Assembly (NCBI GenBank): GCA_017470245.1
Contig: JAFUEV010000059.1
Span: forward strand, 1 to 64,000
Direction: 5' to 3'
DNA length: 64,000 nucleotides
DNA from: a bacterium
GTDB lineage: Bacteria > Cyanobacteriota > Vampirovibrionia > Gastranaerophilales > Gastranaerophilaceae
Under the pieces are notes generated by a model, which saw nothing but the letters and a program-made list of their open reading frames with translations, was not told the DNA's origin and did not search any database. Below are positions 28,086-36,217 of the stretch, piece after piece; position 1 is the stretch's first letter; each line of letters begins with the position of its first letter. The translations under genes and the position numbers were made by a program.

Positions 28086-29449
28086 TGAAAAACGTATTCA
28101 AAACTTTAATTATAATCATGGTTGTAGTATTTGGAATTAATGCAAGCTATGCATTATCTTCGTTCAAATTGGATAAACATATTAAAAAATCTGATTTGGA
28201 TAATAAAGCAACCATAGCAGTTTCAGTCAGAAATGTTGAAAACAATAATGTTGTGTATGAATACAATCAAAATAAATTATTACATCCTGCTTCAACATTA
28301 AAAATATTTACTACTTATGCTGCTATAGATACATTAGGATATGATTATCATTTTAAAACTAAATTCTATAAAGATTCGGAAAATAATTTATATATTAAAA
28401 CAGGTGCCGACCCTATGTTGACATCATCACAGCTAAAATTAGCAATAAATAAATTAAAAGAAGACGGAAAAACTTCTTTTAAAAATTTATATATTGATGA
28501 CAGTATTATAGATAAAAAAGAATTTGCTCCGGGGTGGATGTGGGATGATGATATAAATCCTTATACCCCAAAAGTCAGTTCATATAATTTAGACGGTAAT
28601 GTAGTAAAAGTGAATATGACAAAGTCATCTAACGGAATGATGTCAACATCATTGAAATCTACATACCCAATGTCTGTAGTAAGTAATATAAAATCCGGTT
28701 CAAAAACAAATTATATAGATGTAAATCGTTATAATTGGTCAAATCCGGAAGTCGTTGAAATATATGGTAGTGTAAATGAACCTCAAACAATTATAGTTCC
28801 AATAAGTAGTATGAGAAGATACTATATTCATTCGCTTGAAAAAGCACTTGAAGATAACAGAATTACTATAACAGGAACATCTTTCTCTTCAAAACTTGTT
28901 CCCAATAATGCCGAATTATTGACAGAAATAGATAATTCAATTAAAGATGTAATTCCTAAAATTTTGCAAAACAGTAATAATTTAATGGCAGAATCAATAT
29001 TTAAGTTGTCAGGTGCAGTAAAATACAGTGCAACAGGTACCAATGATTTGGCTGTATATGCTTTTAAAGAATTTTATAAAAATAATGATATAGAAACCGA
29101 TGATATTATTATTAAAGATGGAAGCGGGGTCTCAAGAAACAATCTTTTTACGGCAGATTGGATGACAAACGCACTTGATAAACTATATAAACAAAAAGAT
29201 TTTGAAACATTTAAAGAAAATATGGCTCAAGCTGGTGACGGTACTTTATTAAACAGATTGCACGATTTGAGAGGTGAAGTTTGGTTAAAAACAGGTTCTC
29301 TGTCAAATGTAAGTTCGTTGGCCGGTTATGTAAAATCACAAGATGGTCACACATATTCTGTTGCAATTATGATTCAAAACTTTAATGATTCTCAAACACA
29401 AATAAAATCTTTTGAAAATGAAATTATACAAATTATATATAATAAATAA
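28085..29449 (+). CDS. dacB: D-alanyl-D-alanine carboxypeptidase / PBP4-type peptidase S13
   Basis: This 454-residue exported enzyme trims or cleaves peptide crosslinks in peptidoglycan. A signal peptide covers residues 1-24. The S13 motifs are SxxK at Ser70-Lys73 (HPASTLKIF), SxN in LQNSNNLMAE and KTG at 402 (VWLKTGSLSNV). The inserted domain between the first and second motif is present, as in PBP4. It is translationally coupled to the nitrilase by a one-base overlap and also has GGAGAA upstream. Confidence 0.93.
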   Translation: MKNVFKTLIIIMVVVFGINASYALSSFKLDKHIKKSDLDNKATIAVSVRNVENNNVVYEYNQNKLLHPASTLKIFTTYAAIDTLGYDYHFKTKFYKDSENNLYIKTGADPMLTSSQLKLAINKLKEDGKTSFKNLYIDDSIIDKKEFAPGWMWDDDINPYTPKVSSYNLDGNVVKVNMTKSSNGMMSTSLKSTYPMSVVSNIKSGSKTNYIDVNRYNWSNPEVVEIYGSVNEPQTIIVPISSMRRYYIHSLEKALEDNRITITGTSFSSKLVPNNAELLTEIDNSIKDVIPKILQNSNNLMAESIFKLSGAVKYSATGTNDLAVYAFKEFYKNNDIETDDIIIKDGSGVSRNNLFTADWMTNALDKLYKQKDFETFKENMAQAGDGTLLNRLHDLRGEVWLKTGSLSNVSSLAGYVKSQDGHTYSVAIMIQNFNDSQTQIKSFENEIIQIIYNK

Positions 29450-29508
29450 ACATTAGGATAATATAGAAAATCATTTTTACGTTTATAATTACCAAAAAGG
29501 AGATAATT

Positions 29509-29901
29509 ATGACAGAAAGAATGGCTATATATAAATGTAATGTTTGTGGAAATATTGTTGAAATTATAAATCCTGGGGCAGGTTGCTTGGTATGTTGCGG
29601 TGTTCCAATGGAAAAGATGAGCGAGAAATCAAATGATGAAGTTGCACAAGAAAAACACATGCCTGTAATTTCTTACGAAGGTGAATATAAAACAATAAGG
29701 GTTGGTTCAATTCCTCATCCGATGGAAGAAAAACATTATATTATGTTTATAGAGGCAATATCAAATGATGGAAGATATTTAACCAGAAAATATTTGACGC
29801 CCAATGATGAACCAATTATGGATGTAAAAATTAATTCCAATGAAGACTTTAATGCAAGAGAGTATTGCAATATTCATGGATTATGGGTTTCTGATAAATA
29901 A
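29509..29901 (+). CDS. dfx: Desulfoferrodoxin (superoxide reductase)
   Basis: This enzyme reduces superoxide to peroxide without making oxygen, an oxidative-stress defence of anaerobes. The 130-residue protein has an N-terminal desulforedoxin-like iron site (YKCNVCGN and CLVCCG). The catalytic centre follows with histidines in EKHMP, IPHPMEEKHY and CNIHGLW, plus the cysteine of EYCNIHG. It is thus a two-centre enzyme. AAGGAG precedes the ATG. It converges with the membrane protein gene, leaving five bases between stops. Confidence 0.96.
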   Translation: MTERMAIYKCNVCGNIVEIINPGAGCLVCCGVPMEKMSEKSNDEVAQEKHMPVISYEGEYKTIRVGSIPHPMEEKHYIMFIEAISNDGRYLTRKYLTPNDEPIMDVKINSNEDFNAREYCNIHGLWVSDK

Positions 29902-29906
29902 AAAAA

Positions 29907-31439
29907 TTATTTAATTTGCATTTGTTTGTTTTTTTGTGAATTCTGTTTGTTTTGTAAAAAAATTATTATTAATAGAAATAAAAAGAAATGTGTATTGAAG
30001 AAAAATCCCCATAAATACATATAGTTATTCCACGGTATAGTAAGAAGAAGTACTGATATAACTATTGTCCAGCTTAATGAATACCATACATAAAAATATT
30101 TTTTCCTAATAATACCTATAATTGTAAGAAGTCCTAAAATAGAAAAATTAATAAGCGGATTATAAATTTTTACATTGTTATGCTTATATTTGTGGAAATA
30201 TATAAAATATTCAATAACTTTGTTTCTTATAGTTTTATTTAAAATTTTTATTTTTAATTTTTTCATAAGTTTTTCCGGAACTTCATGCTGCGTAGGTAAA
30301 ATAATAATTGTAGGACCATTTATATACAGATTTAAATTCTTTTTTATCAAAAAAGGAGCATTATCTATCATCGCTTTCATTAAAACTTTTTTTACTATAT
30401 TATTATTTTCTTTGTTTGAAGTATCCAGTTTATCAAATTCAAAGCCTGTTTCATAAAACTGTCCGAATACTTTTATTATTAATGGCTCATATTTATCAAT
30501 AATAGGATAATTTATTTTGTTTATTTTGATTTTCGTATATATGAAAGATAGATTATGCAATTCGTATTTTTGGTTAACATTTATAGCTTGAAATGCAAAT
30601 ATAGACGAAAAAGTTAAAATAAATGTTAAAAGATATAGTTTATATTTTGAGTTAGAAAAAATTTTTAACATAAAAATCATAAATGGTATATAGATTGCTA
30701 ATGGTAAGAATTCTGTTCTGAAATTAATATAGATACCTGAAATTATTCCAAGAAACAGTGCTTGCCGTTTCATATTATCAATTTGCATATTTTGATGAGT
30801 CCAGAGGTAGAAAAATATAAAAATTGCAATCCAACTTACAAAAATTAATCTTAGGGCTGATGTATTTAAAATTAAGATAGCAGGAAAACAAAACGGGATA
30901 AATAACAGCCAATAAAAATTAGTTGAATATTTCTTTCGTACGGTTTGTATACAATAACTTACTATGACAGATTCTAAAAATATACAACACAATGATATTC
31001 CCCAAATAGAAGGAATTATATTATACATAATCAATAGAACAAAACTTGTTAACCAGTGGAAAAAGTATTTAAATGAAAAATTAATTATACATTCATATAT
31101 TTCAATATACTCATCATGCGTGTAGCCCGGCCAGATTAATAATAAAATAAGTAAATTAATTATAAAATATATAAAAAAGAATATAATCGCAAATTTAAAA
31201 TCTTTATTGTTTTTTCTTATTTTATTAATAAATGGGAATAGCTGCCAAAATGACAAAATAATGATAAATGTAACTATTTTTGTACAGAAAAATATTATTT
31301 TTTGTTCCAATAGCCAGTTAAAATCATATCTTGTATAATGGTTAACAATAAAAAAATGTATAATTCCGATTATAAAAAATATAATATTTGATAAATTAAA
31401 TAAATTTAACTTTTTAAATATATTTTGCGTATAATCCAT
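29907..31439 (-). CDS. Polytopic membrane protein, putative GT-C-type glycosyltransferase
   Basis: The 510-residue protein has about ten to twelve transmembrane helices rich in Ile and Phe. After the third helix a loop reads WPGYTHDEYIEIYE, which resembles the acidic first loop of GT-C transferases that use lipid-linked sugars (the DUF6020-like group). A large extracytoplasmic region lies near residues 285-400. Its very AT-rich codon use exceeds that of its neighbours, as can happen with transferred surface-polysaccharide genes. No Shine-Dalgarno sequence is visible; CATAGT lies five bases before the ATG. Confidence 0.6.
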   Translation of the reverse strand: MDYTQNIFKKLNLFNLSNIIFFIIGIIHFFIVNHYTRYDFNWLLEQKIIFFCTKIVTFIIILSFWQLFPFINKIRKNNKDFKFAIIFFFIYFIINLLILLLIWPGYTHDEYIEIYECIINFSFKYFFHWLTSFVLLIMYNIIPSIWGISLCCIFLESVIVSYCIQTVRKKYSTNFYWLLFIPFCFPAILILNTSALRLIFVSWIAIFIFFYLWTHQNMQIDNMKRQALFLGIISGIYINFRTEFLPLAIYIPFMIFMLKIFSNSKYKLYLLTFILTFSSIFAFQAINVNQKYELHNLSFIYTKIKINKINYPIIDKYEPLIIKVFGQFYETGFEFDKLDTSNKENNNIVKKVLMKAMIDNAPFLIKKNLNLYINGPTIIILPTQHEVPEKLMKKLKIKILNKTIRNKVIEYFIYFHKYKHNNVKIYNPLINFSILGLLTIIGIIRKKYFYVWYSLSWTIVISVLLLTIPWNNYMYLWGFFFNTHFFLFLLIIIFLQNKQNSQKNKQMQIK

Positions 31440-31563
31440 TTTTTACTATGTTTCTATATATTTGAATAATTATAATAGTATCTTAAATTCAGACATTATT
31501 CTATAAATATAATTTTTATCGTTAAGAAAAAATAAATAACGGGTATTCTATTTATATGAGTAA

Positions 31564-31592
31564 TTGAAAGTTTGAAAAAAAAATGTTACAAT
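31564..31592 (+). promoter_or_regulatory. Promoter of the YtxH-DUF948 operon
   Basis: TTGAAA (31564-31569), 17 bases, TACAAT (31587-31592) with a TG one base before the -10. The leader is about 23 bases and contains GGAGG. Confidence 0.7.
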
Positions 31593-31621
31593 CGGAAACA
31601 TAAAAGCGAATGGAGGACAAA

Positions 31622-31933
31622 ATGTCAAGAGAAGACAACTCGGTAAGTTTTGGTGTTGGTCTTTTGTTAGGAGTAGTAGGTGGTGTTATAGCCGCAGTAC
31701 TTTATGCTCCAAAATCAGGAGAAGAAACACGTAAAGATGTTGAAAATGTTATTACTGATTTAGCTCAAAAGTATACTCCCGAAATCAATGAAGCTAAAAA
31801 ACAAGCTTTAACATCAATAGATGTAATGAGGTATAAACTTGAAAAGCAGTATAACAAAATTAGTGAAACAATAAGGGCTAAGCAGATAGCTAAAGCTAAA
31901 GAAAAAGAATCAATAGATTATGAAGTTAATTAG
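31622..31933 (+). CDS. YtxH domain-containing membrane protein
   Basis: The 103-residue protein has one glycine-rich transmembrane helix (FGVGLLLGVVGGVIAAVLY) followed by the YtxH signature APKSGEETRKDV and a long basic coiled-coil tail. I place the start at 31622 because GGAGG lies just ahead; the ATG at 31610 overlaps that box. YtxH proteins are general-stress envelope proteins whose biochemical role is unknown. It is first of three cotranscribed genes. Confidence 0.88.
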   Translation: MSREDNSVSFGVGLLLGVVGGVIAAVLYAPKSGEETRKDVENVITDLAQKYTPEINEAKKQALTSIDVMRYKLEKQYNKISETIRAKQIAKAKEKESIDYEVN

Positions 31934-31942
31934 GAGATAGAT

Positions 31943-32302
31943 ATGGAACCGGTATCGGTATTACAAATAGTTATTGCAATTAGTGTGTTGGTTTTAACGG
32001 TATTTCTATCAATATTAATTTATGAAACTGCAAAAACAGTTGCAAGTCTAAGAGATGTATTAATTCTTGTAAAAAACGAACTTGAACCGGCTTTAAAATC
32101 TGTAAATGGTGTGTTAACAACAGTTAGTGACGTTACCACCACCGCTCATAAGAACATTGGAATGCTTAAGAATATTGTTGCTACTGCAATAGGTGCAACA
32201 GTATTAGCGGTAAGTAAAGGGCTAAGCAATGGACTAAATAAAGATGGCGGCTTTTTAAAAGGTTTTAAAAACGGACTAAGTATATTTAAAAAAAGGAGAT
32301 AA
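31943..32302 (+). CDS. DUF948-family membrane protein
   Basis: The 119-residue protein has an N-terminal transmembrane helix, then an amphipathic helix with the pattern VKNELEPALKSVNGVLTTVSDV typical of DUF948, and a basic C terminus (FKKRR). DUF948 and YtxH genes commonly sit together. It lies nine bases after the first YtxH gene with GGAGATAG before the ATG. The function is unknown; an envelope-stress or coiled-coil scaffold role is inferred. Confidence 0.85.
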   Translation: MEPVSVLQIVIAISVLVLTVFLSILIYETAKTVASLRDVLILVKNELEPALKSVNGVLTTVSDVTTTAHKNIGMLKNIVATAIGATVLAVSKGLSNGLNKDGGFLKGFKNGLSIFKKRR

Positions 32303-32304
32303 AA

Positions 32305-32565
32305 ATGTCAGTAGGTAAATTTATAGCTGGTTTCGCTATAGGCGGTATTGTAGGCGGTTTAATAGGTGTTCTTCTTGCTCCTCAATCAGGTGAAGAAACA
32401 AGAGAACATTTAGCAGATAAATCAAAAGAATTGTGTGATAAAGCACATTCTACAGTCTCAGAAATTCAAAATAAAGCGGACGGTATTGTTAGTGATATGC
32501 AAGCTAAAGGCGAAGAGCTTATTTCAAAACTTCAGGATGTTATAAACAAACAAAAAGAAGCGTAG
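32305..32565 (+). CDS. YtxH domain-containing protein, second copy
   Basis: The 86-residue product repeats the design of the first YtxH protein: a glycine-rich helix (FAIGGIVGGLIGVLLA), then APQSGEETREHL, then a coiled-coil tail. An AAAAGGAG box overlaps the end of the DUF948 gene. It ends the operon before a strong terminator. Confidence 0.87.
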   Translation: MSVGKFIAGFAIGGIVGGLIGVLLAPQSGEETREHLADKSKELCDKAHSTVSEIQNKADGIVSDMQAKGEELISKLQDVINKQKEA

Positions 32566-32584
32566 GAATAACAGATTATTAAAT

Positions 32585-32618
32585 AAAAAGACGGAATTTA
32601 TATTCCGTCTTTTTGTTT
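32585..32618 (+). terminator. Rho-independent terminator
   Basis: AAAAAGACGGAAT pairs with ATTCCGTCTTTTT across TTAT; Ts continue after the stem. Confidence 0.92.
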
Positions 32619-32692
32619 TAGTTGATTTCATTGCAATTACTTTTTATTCGTATGATAATATCGTTGTAGGTACAATAAAAAAGGATTTTAAT

Positions 32693-33928
32693 ATGACTGA
32701 AACAATGGTATCGGATGTTACTTTAAAGCTCGATATGACAACGCTTTCAAAATATGCAAATAATGCAAAGAATGCGGTTGAAGATATTTCAAAAAGAGCC
32801 GGAAAACAAGGACAATTTTTAAATTGGATAGGTTTTTTGCCTGAAAATCAATTAAAAACAATTGATAACTTATATGACATGGCAGAAAAAGCAAAAGATA
32901 ATAAATATACTGATTTGGCAATACTTGGTATTGGCGGTTCAAGACATACAACAGAATCTTTAATAAAAATGATAGGAAAAGATGCAAATATTCATTTTTA
33001 TTCATCTGTTGACTCTGAAAGCTTTAGAAGATTTATAAATACATTGGATTTAGCAAAAACACAGTTCCTTGTTGTTTCAAAATCAGGTGGTACTATTGAA
33101 ACAACCGTTGCTTATGAAAATGCTAAAAAAGTTATGCAAGAATATCTTGAAAGAGAAGATGTTTCAGACAGATTTATTGCTATGACAGATGTTTCTTCTG
33201 AAAAAAGTAATTTAAGAAGAATGGTAAATGCAGGTGATATAAAATTATCAGGTTGTGTTCATGATGATGTAGGCGGAAGATTTTCTATTTTTGATGATGC
33301 TACAATATTTACTTTAGCATTTGCAGGAGTAGCAAAAGAAGATGTAATTGCAATGTTAAATTCATCATTATCTGCACAAAAAGAATTTTTAAATCCTGAT
33401 ATTAATTCAAATATGGCATTACAACAGGCAGCATTTAATGTTCAATCAAAATTAGGCGGAAAACAAAAACATTTTGTTGAATATTTCGGTGATGCTTTTA
33501 TGGGTACAACATTGTGGGAAAAACAATTGAAAAATGAGTCCTTAAAAGCAAGAATTTCTACCGACACAAATGTAGGTCCCGGATATTTACATTATAATGC
33601 AGAAGCTGATTTGGACAGTGCTAATAAAGATTCATTCTTCACTTTTGTTTATGTAACACCTCAAGAAAAGGTTACCAAAGCAGTTTTGACAGGTGTTGTA
33701 AGTGCTTATTCAAATATGCACCCCGTTTCTGTTGTTGAATTAAAAGATTTATCTTTAACAACATTAGCTAAATTCATTGAATTTAAACATTTTGAAACTT
33801 TATATACGGGTAATATTTTAAGACAAATAGACGGAGATATAACATCTGATGATGTTGCGCTTCCAGAAGTTTTGCAACCGAATGTTGAAATATATAAAAA
33901 AGAAGTAAGAAAAGCAATGGCTGAATAG
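32693..33928 (+). CDS. pgi: Glucose-6-phosphate isomerase
   Basis: Pgi interconverts glucose-6-phosphate and fructose-6-phosphate. The 411-residue protein is of the shorter bacterial type. It has ILGIGGSRHTTE, the phosphate-binding VVSKSGGTIETT near residue 132, VGGRFSIFDDA and the C-terminal GPGYLHYNAEA region. AAAGGA precedes the ATG. The gene stands alone between two terminators. With the ROK kinase it covers entry of glucose into glycolysis. Confidence 0.95.
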   Translation: MTETMVSDVTLKLDMTTLSKYANNAKNAVEDISKRAGKQGQFLNWIGFLPENQLKTIDNLYDMAEKAKDNKYTDLAILGIGGSRHTTESLIKMIGKDANIHFYSSVDSESFRRFINTLDLAKTQFLVVSKSGGTIETTVAYENAKKVMQEYLEREDVSDRFIAMTDVSSEKSNLRRMVNAGDIKLSGCVHDDVGGRFSIFDDATIFTLAFAGVAKEDVIAMLNSSLSAQKEFLNPDINSNMALQQAAFNVQSKLGGKQKHFVEYFGDAFMGTTLWEKQLKNESLKARISTDTNVGPGYLHYNAEADLDSANKDSFFTFVYVTPQEKVTKAVLTGVVSAYSNMHPVSVVELKDLSLTTLAKFIEFKHFETLYTGNILRQIDGDITSDDVALPEVLQPNVEIYKKEVRKAMAE

Positions 33929-33945
33929 TCGATAAATAAAATATA

Positions 33946-33980
33946 AACAGGGCGGATTTTATTATTCGTCCTGTTTTTTT
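33946..33980 (+). terminator. pgi terminator
   Basis: AACAGGGCGGAT pairs with ATTCGTCCTGTT (two G-T pairs), followed by a T run. Confidence 0.9.
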
Positions 33981-34048
33981 ATTAAGTATTTGAAAAAGAA
34001 TATTGTTAATTGTAAAATTAAAACATACAAAGAAGAGGGATTTTATTT

Positions 34049-34846
34049 ATGAAATTAATGGAAGGTAAACGAGGCGTTATTTTTGGTGTATCCAATACTC
34101 ATGGTATTGCATACGGGATAGCAAAACAGTTATTTGAAGCTGGTGCAGACATTGCATTTACTTATGCAGGTGAAGTGATGGAAAAAAGAGTTCGTCCGAT
34201 AGCCGAATCAATGAATGCAAAAGTTATAATGAATTGTGATGTTACAAAAGAAGATGATGTAAAGGCTGTTTTTGCCGAGCTTGAAAAAGTATACGGGAAA
34301 ATCGATTTTGTTGTTCATGCTGTTGCTTTTGCTAACAGAGAAGACTTAACAGGAGATTTCATCAATACTTCAAGAGCAGGTTGGGATTTGGCAATGAGTG
34401 TTAGTGCATATTCACTTGTTTCTTTGGCAAGAAATGCTCAACCTATTATGAATGAAGGCGGTTCAATACTTGCATTAACATATTTAGGCGGAGAAAAAGT
34501 TGTTGCTAATTATAATATAATGGGTGTAGCTAAAGCAGCACTTGAAGCATCCGCAAGATATTTGGCTGAAAATCTTGGTAAATATGGGGTAAGAGTTAAT
34601 TGCTTGTCATCAGGTGCAGTTAAGACATTAGCTGCTTCTGGTATTGACGGATTTGGTAAAATGTTAAAAGCAGCTACTGTAAAAGCTCCTTTAAAGCGAA
34701 ATGTCACTCTTGAAGATGTAGGCAGAACAGGTCTATATTTATTATCAGACTTATCATCAGGTGTAACAGGCGAAGTAGTTCATGTAGATTGCGGATGTCA
34801 CGCCGTATACGCTTCAAAAGAAGAAATGGAACTTGTTACAAGATAA
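34049..34846 (+). CDS. fabI: Enoyl-[acyl-carrier-protein] reductase, FabI type
   Basis: FabI carries out the last reduction in each round of fatty acid elongation and is the triclosan target. The 265-residue protein has the FabI variant of the cofactor motif (FGVSNTHGIAYGIA), the catalytic Tyr and Lys in YNIMGVAK (six residues apart) and the SGAVKTLAASGI substrate loop. GAGGG precedes the ATG. It has its own terminator and no fab neighbours. Confidence 0.95.
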   Translation: MKLMEGKRGVIFGVSNTHGIAYGIAKQLFEAGADIAFTYAGEVMEKRVRPIAESMNAKVIMNCDVTKEDDVKAVFAELEKVYGKIDFVVHAVAFANREDLTGDFINTSRAGWDLAMSVSAYSLVSLARNAQPIMNEGGSILALTYLGGEKVVANYNIMGVAKAALEASARYLAENLGKYGVRVNCLSSGAVKTLAASGIDGFGKMLKAATVKAPLKRNVTLEDVGRTGLYLLSDLSSGVTGEVVHVDCGCHAVYASKEEMELVTR

Positions 34847-34865
34847 TAAACATTTTAGTTAATAG

Positions 34866-34895
34866 AAAAGGGCAGAGCTATCTGTCCTTTTTTTG
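34866..34895 (+). terminator. fabI terminator
   Basis: AAAAGGGCAGA pairs with TCTGTCCTTTT across GCTA, with a T tail. Confidence 0.9.
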
Positions 34896-34990
34896 TTAAT
34901 AAATTTTAATATAATTAGATTTTAATAACAAAAGATATATTTATGAGTTTTTGAATTAAAGAGAATTACTGAAAGGTTATATTATATAAA

Positions 34991-36109
34991 ATGAAAATAC
35001 CCAAAATCTCTTTCTTTGAACAAACCAAAGAGCCGAAATATAAAAATAAAGGATATATTCGAGCTAGTTATGCACAATCAATAGCTGCAATTCCTGCTAG
35101 TATTGCATCTGTCGGAATAGTTAAAGCAATGACAAAAGTTTCCGAATTGGCTCCAAAAGATACTGCACAATTAAGAAAAGCTACACAGACAGGTTTGAAA
35201 GATACAGGACTATATGATAAAGGGGTAAGAGCATATACTATTCATCAAAATCCTATATTGCCGAAAATTAAAGAAACCCTAACAACTCATGTCAATAATA
35301 TTGTGGCTAAAAAAGAAACTTTTGATGAGATGCTGGATACAATTATTCCTGAATCAGAAAAGATTTTAAAGTTTAACAGAAAAGATTATAAAGCATTAAA
35401 TGCTATTGAAACAGAAGTAAAATCTACTAAACGCTTTACCAGATTAACTAAAATGCTTGGTGAGGAAGCAGGAAAAACTATTGCTTCAGTAGGTGCAAAA
35501 GTTAATGCCTTGATATTTAAAGAAGGAAAAAATGCTTGTTTCTTACCAAATGCAAATAAAATTATTACTCCTGATAAATCATTACAAACAAGTATATTCC
35601 ATGAAATGGGACATGCATTAAATTATAATGGCGGAGGGTTCTTAAAAATATTACAAAAAGCAAGACCCGCTGCAATGATATTACCGACAATTATACTTAC
35701 TGATGCATTATTAAATCAACGAAAAACGACTGATGAAAAATTAGAAAATAATTCTGTAAAGAACAGAGTTCAAAATTTTAGAGACGGTGTTAAAAAACAT
35801 GCAGGGTTATTAACCGGACTTGCAATGCTTCCGATGGTTGCAGAAGAAGGAATAGCTTCTTTAAGAGGACAAGGAGTCGCTAAGAAACTTGTTCAAAACG
35901 GTCAACTTTCAAAAAATATATATAATAAAATAAAACTAACTAACCTTGGCGGATTTGCTTCTTATGCATTAGCTGCTATAAGTGCTGTTGCAACTGCAAA
36001 ATTTGCAATAAAAGTTAAAGATAATATTCAAGCAAAATATGAAGCAAAGAAACTCGCAAAGTTTGAAGCTAAACAAGCAAAGAAACAAGAAAAAACAAAA
36101 AAAGCATAA
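34991..36109 (+). CDS. Putative membrane-associated zinc metalloprotease of unknown family
   Basis: The 372-residue protein has a HEXXH-type motif, FHEMGHALNY near residue 205, and about 80 residues on an EEGIAS motif that could supply the glutamate third ligand of a gluzincin. Hydrophobic segments (ILPTIILTDALL, LLTGLAMLPMVAEE, FASYALAAISAVATAKFAI) suggest two or three membrane helices. The tail is strongly Lys/Ala-rich. The N terminus starts MKIPKISF, similar to the start of the SFKGN protein at 5943. The nearest GAAAGG box is 14 bases from the ATG. I do not recognise the family. Confidence 0.6.
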   Translation: MKIPKISFFEQTKEPKYKNKGYIRASYAQSIAAIPASIASVGIVKAMTKVSELAPKDTAQLRKATQTGLKDTGLYDKGVRAYTIHQNPILPKIKETLTTHVNNIVAKKETFDEMLDTIIPESEKILKFNRKDYKALNAIETEVKSTKRFTRLTKMLGEEAGKTIASVGAKVNALIFKEGKNACFLPNANKIITPDKSLQTSIFHEMGHALNYNGGGFLKILQKARPAAMILPTIILTDALLNQRKTTDEKLENNSVKNRVQNFRDGVKKHAGLLTGLAMLPMVAEEGIASLRGQGVAKKLVQNGQLSKNIYNKIKLTNLGGFASYALAAISAVATAKFAIKVKDNIQAKYEAKKLAKFEAKQAKKQEKTKKA

Positions 36110-36130
36110 TTGCCTAAACTAAACATAATA

Positions 36131-36165
36131 AACAGAGTATTAATCATTAATACTCTGTTTTTATT
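36131..36165. terminator. Bidirectional terminator
   Basis: AACAGAGTATTAA pairs with TTAATACTCTGTT across three bases, with a T run on the plus side and a T-rich tract on the minus side. It lies between two converging genes. Confidence 0.88.
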
Positions 36166-36217
36166 GTATAAAATTCCTGAAGATTACGTTTATCTGTCTG
36201 ATTAATCAGATGTTTAA

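Noticed and set aside
29907-31439. Leaderless start for the GT-C-like gene (CATAGT five bases before ATG)
   Set aside because: The -10 match is weak and no -35 is present, so I did not add it to the leaderless set.
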